Source of the DNA: Timema cristinae
Taxonomy: Eukaryota > Arthropoda > Insecta > Phasmatodea > Timematidae
Assembly: GCA_039000515.1 (NCBI GenBank)
Contig: JBCFYV010011135.1
Coordinates: forward strand, 20,362,927-20,426,926
Reading direction: 5' to 3'
Length of the DNA stretch: 64,000 bases
Position numbers and translations under genes: made by a program. Below, one piece after another: positions 35,753 to 47,775 of this stretch. The notes beneath the pieces were generated by a model that had not been told where the DNA came from, ran no database searches, and saw nothing but the letters and a program-made list of their open reading frames with translations. How positions within the stretch are numbered: the first letter of the stretch is position 1; the number at the start of each line of letters is the position of its first letter.

Positions 35753-36530
35753 AACTTGTTTTATTGTTTCCTGTTCACGTTATCCTCAACAAACGCTAAG
35801 TAAAAAAAAACTAGTCGTCTTGGCTGAAAAATTCATCTTCTTCAAAAACAAAATTTTTGGAAATTAAATTAATTTCATTCGTTTGATAAAACAATATTTT
35901 TAATTATTTTATATAACGATTTATATAATTAAATATAGCATGAAATTTTAAATTGGACGTAAACTTATTTATTAATGACAAATTATATACGCTAGTGAAG
36001 TATTTGTAATAGTTTACATCATCTATACCAATTTTTAACTAGTTAATTACTTGGTTGAAAAAATTTAGAAATATTTGTTTCAAACAACTTTGTTATATAA
36101 AACACATTGATCTCTACACATAAACTGTTTTTTTCTGTTAAGAATAATTTTACAACATCGAAGGAGCGGGCCCAGTTGAATGTCAAATATAGCTGTCCAT
36201 GTGCAAAGACAGGCTTAGGAAATAATATCCCAACTTTTGTAAAATTTTGACTTTGACTCTTATTAATGGTCATGTCAAAAGAAACTGTCAACGGAAACGG
36301 TGTGAGCTGTAATTTGAATTGTAAAACGTTTTATTAAAGAGATATATTCACTTTAGGATGAAAAGATGTCTATGTTTGGATATAACAGAGGATACGCCAT
36401 AGGATCAGAGCTTTAATGAAGTACTAGTCTATATCGAATATCTTCATTGTGCTTATAAATAACTAGCCCCCTTCCCCGTAAAAAAATATTGTAAAGAATC
36501 CTATAAAACAAAGCTTCAAATCATCCATCA

Positions 36531-37041
36531 TCTATACTTATAAAATATGTCCTGACTGACTGACTGACTGACTGACTGACTGACTGACTGACTGACTGAT
36601 TCATCATCGCCGAGCGCAAACTATCGAGGCTACAAGCATGAAATTCGGACTGTATATTCATTTTGTTATGTAGGCACCCACTAAGAAAGGATTTTAGAAA
36701 ATTTCACCCCAAAGGGGTCAAAATAGGGGATGATAATATGTATGACAATATATATGAAAGTCTGTCATTTTGAAAGTTACATAAAAAAAATTTTGTATTT
36801 CGGTTATTGACGTAAAACAAATAAATATGTGTTTCAGGAATTTTGGAAATTTTTATTTAATAAGAGATGAAAAAGGGGGTGAAAGTTTGTATTGGAATTG
36901 CATTATTTTTGATCTGAGGTCAAGTTATGGTCATCAACGTAACGTAATATTTTAAATTAATTTGTAAATACATATGTATATTTTCGTATTTATATATAAT
37001 CAACTTCCACGCGAGCAAAGCCGCGGGCAACAGCTATCTAG
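36531..37041 (+). mobile_element. Helitron (family 1), 511 bp, nested insertion
   Basis: Starts TCTATACTTATAAAATATG after host A and ends CAGCTATCTAG before host T, with the hairpin CGCGaGCaaaGCCGCG just upstream of the end. It sits inside family 2. Removing it joins CATCCATCA to TGTAAATAT, which is the intact sequence found in the third copy (complement of 39320-39345). Same family as 25152-25632. Confidence 0.93.
36552..36599. repeat. (CTGA)12 microsatellite in Helitron
   Basis: Twelve perfect CTGA units about 20 bp inside the 5' end of the nested Helitron; the sister copy has three. Confidence 0.95.
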
Positions 37042-37715
37042 TGTAAATATAAAAACAAAACATGTTTTAACTTTTTATTTTTAAATACAGTCCTACCATC
37101 ACTGTATAGCCCCCTACCTCTTTTTATCCACCCCCTATTTTCATCTCATTCCTCTTCCCTCACTCCTACCCTTCTGCCCCCTTCATCAAACCCACTTTCC
37201 CTTGCACAACTTTTTTTTTTCCAACGACTATATAATATACTATCGACATTTTTATGAGGAATAAATTAAATTTTCAAAATAAAATATATACTATATTACT
37301 CGCTGATAATGTAGCTTTATATTGGTGAAAGAATTTTTAAAATCGGTTCAGTAGTTTTTGAGTTTATCCATTACAAACAAAAAAACAAATCAAATCTTTC
37401 CTCTTTATAATATTAGTATAGATTGTGATCTCATTCTACATTTGTGAGTCCAACAGCTCTGAAAATAGCAGGAACATCGTATGATGTGTGCCCATATTAT
37501 CTTATTTGATTTTGGTTGACATGCTTTATTACGTGATGTACATTAGAAGTGTTCTGAATTGAATTCATTACTCAGCTGCTTTTTAATCTCAGATTGTGTT
37601 AGCTTGTACATTTTTGCGGAAGGAAAGATCATTAGCGATTAATTTTTCTGTTTAATCGTGGATCACAAGATGGCTTTGTTAGGTTTCTCAGTCGATATGC
37701 AACATCTTTATCGAG

Positions 37716-38006
37716 GGAACCTGGTAGTCAATGGGTAAGGTGTCTGACCTCTATGCTGTGGTCTGGGGTTCAATCCTCCGTCCCTGCACAGATATATTTG
37801 ATTTCCAAACCCTTCCTTCACCTCTGACAAGACGTGTATTAATCACAACTTGTGAATGTGTGGAATGCCAGGCCTTCACAGTGGTTCGGATCCCACGTTA
37901 AACTGTAGGTCCTTCATTTCATCTCACAATCACCCAACCATTACACATTAGCGTAAGTGCGTACAACCCGAACGGGTAGTAAGACGTGGTACTAATAATA
38001 ATAATA
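37716..38006 (+). mobile_element. SINE family A, long subfamily
   Basis: The head is diverged (CCTGGTAGTCAATGGGTAAG; B box GGGGTTCAATCCTCC). The body has the extra TATTAATCACAACT between GACAAGACGTG and TGTGAATG that defines the long subfamily. Tail CAACCCGAACGGGTAGTAAG and (TAA)n. Head-to-tail complete. Confidence 0.93.
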
Positions 38007-38523
38007 GATTTATCCACGTCGAAGCTGTAAACTTGAGCATATGTTGTTGTGAAAGAGCCAGTCACGTGAAGTGTTTCTGTACCAGAGTATACAGTATCGT
38101 GAATTTAGTATGGGCACCCCAGATGAATTTTCTTCCAATTTTTGCATAGCGTCTCACTATTACAAATATTATGTTAAACGAACGTATATTTGTCTCATAG
38201 TTATCTGTTTTTGCATCATGTCCAGATAAAATCTACCCTTTTAATTATGATACTTGATATGACGTTACAGCAACATTTCTAAGGTGACAACACAAAAGGT
38301 ACTTTAATATTTTTTCACATTAATAATACAGGGCATATCAATATTCCTAATTATGAGTAAGAAGTCCTATATTTGAGAGAAGCACACAATCGATTTGTAT
38401 AAAAGTGAAAGGGTGTTCATTTATTTTTACACGTCCAATCATCTACTGGCATTTTATTTATATCTTCTTACACATTATTAAAAGATATTTTTGTCATGTG
38501 AATCACTTTAATTTTTATTAATA

Positions 38524-38803
38524 TTATTATTATTATTAGCACCGCGTCTTACTACCCGTTCGGGTTATACGCACTTACGCTAATGTGTAATGGTAAGGTG
38601 ATTGTGAGATGAAATGAAGGACCTACAGTTTAACGTGGAATCCGAACCACGGTGGAGGCCTGGCATTCCTCACATTCACAAGATGTCTTGTAAGAGGTGA
38701 AGGAAGGGTTTGGTAATCAGATAAATCTTTGCCGGGACCGAGGATTGAACCCCGGCCGCCAGCACAGAAGTCTGACACCTTACCCCTAGACCGCCAGGTC
38801 ACC
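38524..38803 (-). mobile_element. SINE family A, full length
   Basis: Minus orientation, short subfamily. Tail (GCACCGCGTCTTACTACCC), body and tRNA head (complement of GGTGACCTGGCGGTCTAGGG) complete. TCACTTTAATTT lies on both sides, as target-site duplication. Confidence 0.96.
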
Positions 38804-38916
38804 TCACTTTAATTTATGTATTATTACTTTCAAGTTGCCGTCCACCCATGATGCTTCATTCACCACGATTTAAACGAGGCATAATTATTGTACAGTAGAT
38901 CACTAAATCTCTACTA

Positions 38917-39388
38917 TCTATACTTATAATATAATATAATAATATTATAAAGACGAAAGATTTGATTTGTTGTTTTTTTTTGTTTGTAGTGGATAAACTC
39001 AAACTACTGGACCGATTTTAAAAATTCTTTCACCAATATAAAGCTACATTATCATTGCGAGTAACATAGGCTATATATTATTTTGAAAATTTAATTTATT
39101 CCTCATAAAAATGCGTATAGTATATTATATAGACGTTGGAAAAAAAAGTTGTTGAAGGGAAAGTGAGGTTATCTAAGGGGGGAGGGGGGGAGGGTTATGA
39201 AAGAGGAATAAGATGAAAATAGGAGAGAGGATAAAAAGAGGTAGGGGGCTATACAATGATGGTAAGACTGTATTTCAAAAGAAAATATGTAAAATAAAAG
39301 GTTTTGTTTTTATATTGACATGATGGATGATTTGAAGCTTTGTTTTACATGATTCTTTAAAAAAAAATTTTACTGGGAAGGGGGCTAG
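38917..39388 (+). mobile_element. Helitron (family 2), uninterrupted copy, 472 bp
   Basis: Starts TCTATACTTATAATATAA after A (38916) and ends GGGAAGGGGGCTAG before T (39389). It aligns with the outer element at 36463-37422 and lacks the nested insert, so it serves as the empty site. A 3' hairpin is not obvious in this family. Confidence 0.88.
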
Positions 39389-42143
39389 TTAGTTATATAT
39401 TGATAACTATTGTGACTCTAAACTCCTGGCAATAGAGATTTAGTAAAATGGTTGGTAAAGATTTTATATTTTCCTGTGAACTATTAATAAGGATTATTAA
39501 TTAAAGAGTGAGATACTTATAGGAAGTCGTGAGATGTATTAAGGAAGTCGTGAGATAGATTAAGAAACCACGAGATAGGTATAAAATAGTTTAAGAGGTT
39601 TTGACAATCAAATATTGAAATTTATTCTGGTAGAAAAAAAAATCAAAGTATATTGGGACGTGTTAGTTAGTGGCTCTCTTCCTAGAAAGATAAACTTGTC
39701 CATACAAAGAAAAGAAAAAACCCCATGAGTTTAAAGAAACGTGATAAATCTATGAATGTTTTCATTTTTAAAATGTTTAAGAAATCATTAATAAAGAAAA
39801 AGTTAAAGGAAAAAAATTAAGTTTAATTCATTTATATTTTCATTATAAAATATTTAAAAGAAAATTAATAAGTAAAAACGTAGAAGTAAAAACGTTTTAA
39901 TAATTGATGAAACCAATGTGTTGAGAAAGAATACATGAATTTTAATAATGTCTGAGCAATATTTATTAATACAATTATGAGTTTGTTCGTCTGGAGGGAT
40001 CGTTGCATGATATCTACCACACGCAGAGTAGTGAAATTTAAAATTTAGTAGCTTCTATGTCCTAAGATATATACCTTGAAGCTGTAGTTTAATAATTTTG
40101 TTTGGAATTAAAATTGATCCTTTTTTCAAAAACTTTTACACCCTTTTAAATTTTTAGCCATTTATATATTTTTAGACTATTTATCTTTTTTTGGATTTTT
40201 CAGTTTTTTCTCTTATGACACTGTTTAACTTTTTTTTACCCCTTTTAACTTTTATTTATTAGATTTATTATATTTAAAATATCTTTTATTGCGAGACCTA
40301 AAATAGTTGGATTTGTGAAAAAAATATAATACTTTTTAATCCATAGAATTATCTTGCAATGGTCATGGCCATACAACGGTGTTAGTCTTTTCAAATATGC
40401 TTTACCAATGAAAGGCCAGTCCGAATGCCGGGATGTCTGGCATAGTTTTACTAAAATGTTTCCCCGGTTTTTGTCCAGTCAAATGCTATACAGTTCTTTT
40501 AAATGGTGAGTATATTTATTATATTCAAATCATTAATGTATTTATTAAATCTGAATAAGCTCAGTGGGTTGAAAGACACAGTGTGGGAGTTAATGAGATG
40601 TTTGTATTCACTTTAATGGTTTAAAAAAATATTACTTTGCAAATTACCGTCGCATATATCTTACTATCTATCCATATAAATATATTCTTGATTAATATAA
40701 AACTCGTCATGACAAATTAATAAACATAAAGTATTCATTTATAATAGTCAATATTGATAAAGTAAGCATTGAACATGTTCTAAAAATAAATAAATTTAAA
40801 AAATTGTCAAACGTTATCAGGATTTTCAATACGCCTTGATATTTTTGGGAGTGGTAGAATAGAGGGATTTGGAAGTGATAGGTGGATGGAAAGAAACGAT
40901 TGCACATTCTAAAAAGAAAACCAACTCTACAAGATACAATTATGACATCCATCAATTTATACTAGTCCTTTTCTCTCAACATAATCTGCCCAAAACCTCA
41001 CAAAGAATAAAGTTTCTGTTTCTTCTTTTTTTTTTCTTTTTTTCAAAAGGAACAACTTCAATTCAACCAATTACTCTTGAACGTCCATTAACAACTTTTA
41101 TTTAGATTCTTTGAAACCCACTTTTCATAAGAAAATATAAAAGAAGATTGTTAATGGTTTTGGTGAAAAAGGTACAATTTAAAAAAACCCATCATAAAAT
41201 AGATACTTTAGGAATTTGTTTCATCAAAGGGCTTTGAAGAAGTCATTTTACATTTTGTCTTTTTTTTCTCTCTCTGTGGCTGTTTTGATGTAGATAAATT
41301 CTTCTCCCATCTCTGAGGTTCCCACAGATATATTTATCTTGGCTGTCACAATTCTAAAGAATGAAACCCTTTGCGGTTCTGTCACCTCATTGTAGAGTCT
41401 TCTCATAAATAAAACCAAAACTTTGAAACTATAAACTTATCCAAGCATGCAAATATCTTTCCGAGACGTTGAAGCTCAATAATGGAGATCAGCTGTCACG
41501 CGATATTTAAATGGTTTGTTATTTCATAATTCATTTCAACCCAAAGGTTGTTGAACGATACAAATAATGCTTCTATTAATTATAAGATAAACTTTAATTT
41601 GAGATAAATACTTTAAAAAAATAGTTCTAAAAACATTAAGCTTCACTCCTTACATTAAAAAAAACTTTAGGTACACAAAGTTTAAATTATATCATTTTAT
41701 TATTTTTAACACATTTTTAAGATTTCTCTTTGAATTTAAATTTGAAATATATCCTATAATATCTCTTTGTATTTGAATCTGACATTTCTTCCTTGGTGAT
41801 CAGGTTAGACCTAAATCAAACTAATAACTTATTCAATAATACAATGCTATAAAAGGTAATAACAATGGTTCGCGTGGTTTAAGAATTTAGTTTCACAAAA
41901 TATTGTTTTAACTACACACCAGTACTCAATAAATTTGCTATAATTATAAATGCATTACCTTTAAGGTGGAGTGGAATACAACGCCAGAAAAGGCCATAGT
42001 TGTTTCAATTTTTATAGCCAAATATTTGGTCAAAATAAATAAATAAAATCCATTAGAAACATTGATTATAGTTTTCTTCACACGGTGATATTGATAGTTC
42101 TTTAAAATCTGTCAAGGTTTACAAGAAATTAATCACAACTTTT
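39389..42143. other. AT-rich DNA, no gene seen
   Basis: Mostly unique-looking. A triplicated GAAGTCGTGAGAT-like motif occurs near 39525-39580. Two small overlapping ORFs at 40707-41105 are on opposite strands and have no motif. Confidence 0.4.
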
Positions 42144-42153
42144 CCTCTTCATA

Positions 42154-42155
<2 letters not shown>

Positions 42156-42191
<36 letters not shown>

Positions 42192-42456
42192 GCACCACGT
42201 CTTACTACCCGTTCAGGTTATACGCACTTACGCTAATGTGTAATGGTAGGGTGATAGTGAGATGAAATGAAGGACCTAGAGTTTAACGTGGAATCCGAAC
42301 CACGGTGGTGGCCTGGCATTCCTCACATTCACAAGATATCTTGTCAGAGGTGTAGGAAAGGTTTGGAAATCAGATAAATCTGTGCCGGGACCGAGGATTG
42401 AACCCCGGCCGCCAGCACAGAAGTCTGACACCTTACCCCTAGAGCACCAGGTCACC
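42156..42456 (-). mobile_element. SINE family A, full length
   Basis: (TTA)n of about 11 units, tail GCACCACGTCTTACTACCC, short-type body, tRNA head complete. CCTCTTCATATA flanks both ends (42144-42155, 42459-42470), a perfect 12-bp target-site duplication. Confidence 0.97.
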
Positions 42457-42626
42457 CACCTCTTCATATAAAATGTTGGTACTATAATGAAGATATATTC
42501 ATAACCGATATTTAAAAGCCGCTAATATCACTATCTAAAAAATAAATAAAAGATTAAACTCATGTTTCTATTAAAACAATATTCAATTTATTTTTGTCCA
42601 ATAAAATATATTTCTATAAAAACTGC

Positions 42627-42772
42627 ATCTTGTGAATGTGAGGAATGCCAGGTCTCCACCGTGGTTCGGATTCCACGTTAAACTGTAGGTCCTTCATTTC
42701 ATCTCACAATCACCCTGCCATTACACATTAGCGTAAGTGCGTATAACCCGAACGGGTAGTAAGACGCGGTGC

Positions 42773-42805
<33 letters not shown>
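42627..42805 (+). mobile_element. SINE family A, 5' truncated
   Basis: Begins inside the body at CATCTTGTGAATGTGAGG and runs to the tail and a long (AAT)n. TATAAAAACTG is present before and after. Head lost by incomplete reverse transcription. Confidence 0.95.
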
Positions 42806-42807
<2 letters not shown>

Positions 42808-43560
42808 TAAAAACTGAAAAAAACACTCTTTTTAATCGTACCTTACACTCCACTTTAGATGGTCTAACCCTACTTATAAAAAATAACAACGTCATAGTGG
42901 GCGTCTATGTGTCCAAATAAAAAAACATTGAATTTGAAACCAGTGAAACACTTTAATGTATTTGATAAAAATTAAACCAAATTTAAAGATATCTGTTTAT
43001 TACAAGAGAAAATACTTTTAATGATGACGTGACTATTTAATCATATATAGAATCAGCTATTTTTACTACGATATTTATGAGGACATGGTTTACTTCATCG
43101 GAATAGGAAATTTAACGGCATATTTAAACGGTAGCTGGCTAGAGACGATATTAATTGGTCAGGTTTTCAAGCGATTTGTAAAGATCAGAAGCAATTTCAG
43201 GTCGACGTCGACATGTCATATGATATAATTAAAATTTCAATGTCGGGTGATGTCGGTGGCCAGCCCATCTGCTGTTTAGCGTGATCTCGACCACAAGATG
43301 CAACTTATCAACTGATAAAATCAAAAGTTAAGTCAGGTCATTTGTAAGTAGCATCTGAATTTGGTCAGGTTCACCATAAAGCCGTCAAGTCAGATCGTCT
43401 GTAGCCATTTAAGTTTTTTTACACCACGCTTTATACTAGGATCAGGCTATTCGCCTTTTGTATTAATTACTCTAGTGGTTTTATGGATAAAATAGTTATA
43501 TAACATAGTAAAATGTACCCGCATGTTCGTGAATAAAGAGTGGAAAACCATTAGTTAGAT

Positions 43561-43823
43561 TATTATATTATTATTATTATTATTATTATATACTACTGTA
43601 GCACCGTATTACATACCGTTCGGGTTATACACAATTAAGCTAATGTCTAATGGTAGGATGATTGTGAGATGAAATGGAGCACCTACAGTTTAACGTGTGA
43701 TCCGAACCACGGTGAGGCCTGTATTCCCACATTTCACAAGTTGTGATTAATACAATGTCTTGTCATGAGGTGGAGGAAGGGTTGTCAATCAGATAAATTC
43801 TGTGCCGGCCGAGTACTAACATT
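43561..43823 (-). mobile_element. SINE family A (long subfamily), 3' part, interrupted
   Basis: Tail and body on the minus strand, with the long-subfamily TTGTGATTAATACAATG. Many one-base losses (GGTGAGGCC for GGTGGAGGCC, TTGTCAATC for TTTGGCAATC). It stops at GTGCCGGCCGAG next to the 680-bp TIR element. The head half resumes at 44504. Confidence 0.88.
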
Positions 43824-44503
43824 CCTAACCCAGTATAGAGTACCACGCATTTAGAGCGATATGATTGGCCCTTACGCCGCTTTCTCCTTCCACGCGCTGT
43901 GTCACGTTACAGTGCCTTGGAACGGTTAATAGTATATCATTATAAAGTAGGTGTAGTTATTTATATATAATTTGTATATTCCATCGCATACATCGGAATT
44001 GTATATATAATTATATTACAGTAAATACAATACATGAATATGGTGTATATTTAGATCCTCAGTGAAAATACCATAGTAATATTTTATATAAAATACTATA
44101 CATACCTATATTATTCATTGTATATAGTGATCTTAGGTTAGGTTAGCCTAGGTTAGTTTAGCTTAGGTTAGTTTTAATGTATGTTCTATATTTTTATCCA
44201 GACACTCCGAGTGACCATAGATGTATTTTATTTGCTTTCTCTTTTTCACGTTAATATATAAAATTCCTAGCCTCATAGTACGTGTATGAAATTGAGTATT
44301 TGCTAGTATAGATGTTTAAATGGAAAAAAATAATTTATCTAACTTCAATGCGAGCGAAGCCGAGGGAAAACTCCGATTTAGTATATGTGCCGCAACCCTT
44401 ATGCCTCTGTTGCGCTTGGTGAGTGACCGCTGTTTAAAGGTCGCGCTAATATCTAGGGCCAATCATATCGCTCTAAGTGCGTGGTGCTCTGTACTGGGTT
44501 AGG
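43824..44503. mobile_element. TIR DNA element, 680 bp, inside a SINE
   Basis: Terminal inverted repeats of about 49 bp with three mismatches: CCTAACCCAGTATAGAGTAC on the left, complement of CCTAACCCAGTACAGAGCAC on the right, both running to GCGATATGATTGGCCCT. No transposase. The interior has an imperfect TTAGG-like run (44131-44172) and a GCGAGCGAAGCCGAGGG patch like a Helitron 3' hairpin. No clean target duplication; instead a SINE block of about 24 bp (AGATAAAT to CCGAG) appears on both sides. Confidence 0.85.
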
Positions 44504-44596
44504 AGATGTAAATACGCTGCCGGGTCCGAGGATTGAACCCCGGACCCCAGCACAGAATTCCGACACCTGACTCTTAGACCACCAGGTCACCCTTAG
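44504..44596 (-). mobile_element. SINE family A, head part beyond the TIR element
   Basis: AGATGTAAATACGCTGCCGG overlaps in content with the left part (43790-43812), then continues to the tRNA head (complement of GGTGACCTGGTGGTCTAAGA) ending at GGTCACCC. Confidence 0.85.
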
Positions 44597-44700
44597 TACA
44601 CCTGACTGAGATTCGATCTTCGTTTTCCCGTCATTGGCAGTCTATTATACTACTAAAGTAGCGCGCTAGACAACGTTGCCAGTGAAGCGGGTATTTAGGG
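44597..44700 (-). mobile_element. Decayed tRNA-like SINE head
   Basis: The complement of a head with CACTGGCAACGTTGTCTAGC and B box GAAGATCGAATCTC, directly abutting the family A head at 44596. Confidence 0.5.
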
Positions 44701-46007
44701 TATATTAATCTATATCCACGTTAAGGAAGCGGGTATTTAGGGTAGGATAATCCATATTCACATAAAGGAAGATTTTAAAAGCGTTTAGGGAAAGAGATCC
44801 TCATTATACTTGACCCGAATTTAAACCCTGACATCCACGTCCCTATAAAACCAGACTAGATCCACCGATATGGATGACCAAATGGCGTTTGATGGTTAAT
44901 AAAGAGTAAGCTAATCCGGTATGTGACAGCCTCAAACAGTTGACTATCTGCAGATATAATGCAAGTTGCAAGAAAAATCAGGTTAGGTTATGTTAGGTTA
45001 GATTATCTTTATTGTTATACACATTTACACGTCCAATAATTTAATTTCTTCAATATAACTTACTTACAGTTCTCTATTAAACATAGAAAATGCTGTACTT
45101 CATCTGCTAGAATCTTGCGAAAGTGATATTTGAAAACATTGCCTTAGGTCACAAAAGTTATATTGGACTGTGTGTCGCAATTGTCGGTACATTAGTCAAT
45201 TGGGCACAATTAGATACCAGCCAGGTAATATAGAGGAGATTTACACGGATTTGCATGGAGAGAGTATATTAAAACCAAACTCTCCTTTATATGTCGATGA
45301 AGGATTCATGTGGATCACTAACTAAGAATTGAAGTTTTTCCACATGAATTTATTTAAACTAGCTGCAAAATTACAACCTGGATGTGAAATTGATTTTCTG
45401 GTTGTATTCCATTGTGAGGACTGTAATTCTTTTTTATTTGATTAAAATTTATTGTGGAGTTAATTACAAGATAAACCAAGAAAGAAAATCGGATAAAACA
45501 TTCTAAATTGACATTCATCCATTTCTGATGTTCTAATATCCAAAGCACCGCCTTTGCGATATATTTGATAACCAATAATGGGGAAATCAGTGCTTGAACC
45601 CTGGTCAAATAGGCTTAGTTTTTTTTACTTCACAAAAGATGGAGATCATTTCCTTTGGTATGGTACCATCTCATCCCTAACCAAATACTTACATCATACA
45701 GATACTTCAGCTAGGTAGTAGAACGCGCTGCACAAATTAAAATAATATATCTATTTATAGTTTAATATTTTAAAAACTCTTATAAAAAACTATGTTACAA
45801 AGCTAGCTCTGAATGTGAGGATTTAAAATCTTTTGGAATTACTGAAAAATAAATTTGACTAAAACAATGATATTTGACTATATTCTATTAACTTATTTGA
45901 GATAATTAACTTAAATTATTGAACCAACTGATGATATAAGCCCATATTATCCAAGTTTCTTTTACATGCTACAATATGTGTGATTTTAATTGCTTTAATC
46001 CACCTTA
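44701..46007. other. AT-rich DNA with one short tandem duplication
   Basis: 44692-44783 holds two copies of GAAGCGGGTATTTAGGGTA plus following sequence, a 47-bp direct repeat. A GGTTAGGTTATGTTAGGTTA run lies at about 44982. The 84-codon ORF at 45354-45608 (minus) has no motif. Confidence 0.4.
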
Positions 46008-46260
46008 CCCGCCTCGGTGGCGTAGTTGGCTAACGCGCTTGTTGTGTTGTGCTCGACAGTTGAGGACAGGGAGATCGAGGTTCGAATCTTGGTCGGGTTA
46101 ACTGGGGGTGATTTTTCCTAAATCGTTTCCCACTCTCCCTCCACGCAGATGCGGGTTCACTCCCTCTAATTCAATCTTTCCAATTCCTAAATCCATTAGC
46201 GTAGTTTGTATTGAAAGCGTATAACCCGAACGGGTAGTAAGACGCGGAGCTAAATAAAAA
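46008..46260 (+). mobile_element. SINE family B, full length
   Basis: Head CCGCCTCGGTGGCGTAGTTG, B box GGTTCGAATCT, body and tail AACCCGAACGGGTAGTAAG complete. It ends GCTAAATAAAAAATC instead of a (TTA)n. CACCTTAC before and CACCTTCG after suggest a decayed target duplication. Confidence 0.95.
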
Positions 46261-46855
46261 ATCATTCACCTTCGTAGGAAGTTGTGCTACGTATTTTTAA
46301 CGCTTAAATGAGATCCGTTGACACCAGCTGGGTTTGAACCAAAAAACTTTAGGTCCTTAGGCAAGAACTTTACCGCAAGAGCCTTGAGGTATATACTCTG
46401 TTTACTAACATACATAATTAAATTATTCAAATACAATATGGCGTTTGTTTTTATCCTTACTCGTTCCATGGCCTGTTTTTGTGTAGAAAGTGTACGTCAA
46501 ACACAAATATAAAATAGAACTACCACTTACCAAACACATAAAGTTCCCAAGTTTATAAATGAATAGCTTATCACATTAAATCTAATCTTGAATCCAGGCC
46601 AGTATCATATTTCCCCAACTTACTTTACGCCCCGCCAATCATAAGACTAATTGCATTCCTTCTTGGAAATAATCTTCTTGTAGTTGGAGAAACTCTTTGA
46701 ATATCTGCTATGATGAGCAGGTTTAATCAGATTGTTTACTTGCTTAGGAAATTCATAAACTTTAAAAATGTATTATCATCTTTTGTAATAGCTTTCTATT
46801 AGAAATGTATACGTTTTTCTAATGTTTGATTTTAATACTACACCTACATATTAAC

Positions 46856-47121
46856 TATTATTATTATTATTATTAGCACCGCGTCTTACTACCCGTTCGG
46901 GTTATACGCACTTACGCTAATGTGAAATGGTAGGGTGATTGTGAGATGAAATGAAGGACCTACAGTTTAACGTGGAATCCGAACCACGGTGAAGGCCTGG
47001 CATTCCCCACATTCACAAGATGTCTTGTCAGAGGTGAAGGAAGGGTTTGGTAATCAGATAAATCTTTGCCGGGACCGAGGATTGAACCCCGGCCGCCAGC
47101 ATAGAAGTCTACCAGGTCACC
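46856..47121 (-). mobile_element. SINE family A, head internally deleted
   Basis: Tail and short-type body are clean, but in the head GAAGTCT joins directly to ACCAGGTCACC. The roughly 20 bp holding the A box (TACCCCTAGA) are missing. This copy should be unable to promote its own transcription. Confidence 0.95.
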
Positions 47122-47132
47122 TACAATAGTCA

Positions 47133-47400
47133 TTATAAAATAGTATTAAAATTCAATAGTTTTTATAAAATATTACTAAAATTCAATAGTGATAAATACT
47201 ACCACTTAAATTTAATGGTAATTATAAAACAATATTTAATTTTAATAATTATTCTAGAATATTACTAAAATCTAATATTAATTATTAAATACAACTAAAA
47301 TTCAGTAATGATTCTAAATTACAATCAAAATTTCATAGTTAATCTAAAATATTACGTAAATTCAATAGTAATTATAAAATACTAATAAAACTCAGTAATA
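47133..47400. repeat. Degenerate tandem repeat, about 31 bp
   Basis: Eight or nine imperfect copies of an AAAATTCAATAGT / ATTATAAAATATTACT unit. Starts right after the SINE at 47121. Confidence 0.75.
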
Positions 47401-47449
47401 TTCCAAAAATACATAGAATGTCTGTAGTTTATTTCCATAAGGACATATC

Positions 47450-47775
47450 ATTACATACTATCCTTTCTTGAGCTAGTTCTATCCACTCCACCTCTTTACA
47501 TATCCCTACCTTGAGCAAGTTATATCCAGTCAACCTCATCATTACACCCTATCCCTATCTTATGCTAGTTTTATCTAGTCCATCTCCTAACATCCTATAC
47601 TATCTTCAGCTAGTTCTAACTAGTCCACCTCACTACACACTATCCCTTTCTTGAGTTAGTTCTAACCAATCCAGTTCATTACATATTTATTATTTCAGGT
47701 CCATAAAATGTCACCTTATCATTATCGTATAGGTCTTCCCACTGGTCTCATTCCATTAGATCTGACATTTGTTAT
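47450..47775 (-). mobile_element. LINE lineage 2 remnant with 46-bp minisatellite (about five units)
   Basis: Units like those at 33428 (TCTTGAGCTAGTTCTATCC, CACCTCATTACA) run to about 47690. They are then followed by sequence whose minus strand reads R-NGMRPVGRPIR, the GRP-RW tail of the LINE reverse transcriptase. Same order as at 33428 and 54480. Confidence 0.7.

Larger units (their letters stand above)
36463..37422 (-). mobile_element. Helitron (family 2), split by a nested Helitron
   Basis: On the minus strand the 5' end is TCTATACTAATATTATAAAG at 37422, preceded by A (T at 37423). The 3' end is CTAG at 36466-36463, followed by T. The middle is interrupted at 36531-37041 by another Helitron. 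Without that insert the element is 449 bp and aligns end to end with 38917-39388. The CCGATTTTAAAAATTC and TATAAAGCTACATTATC blocks are widespread in insect Helitrons. No coding capacity. Confidence 0.9.

Noticed and set aside
36043..36291. 82-codon minus-strand ORF
   Set aside because: No recognisable domain, AT-rich codon use, no splice or promoter support.
40707..41105. Overlapping 82- and 78-codon ORFs on opposite strands
   Set aside because: Mutual shadows in AT-rich DNA, no motif.
42276..42467. Recurring small ORF with [21 protein letters not shown] and [11 protein letters not shown]
   Set aside because: It recurs at 27706 and its end at 60885 because it lies in SINE family A; not a gene.
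44131..44172. Telomeric (TTAGG)n array
   Set aside because: Only an irregular run with GGTTAG words inside a TIR element; too short and imperfect for a telomere relic.
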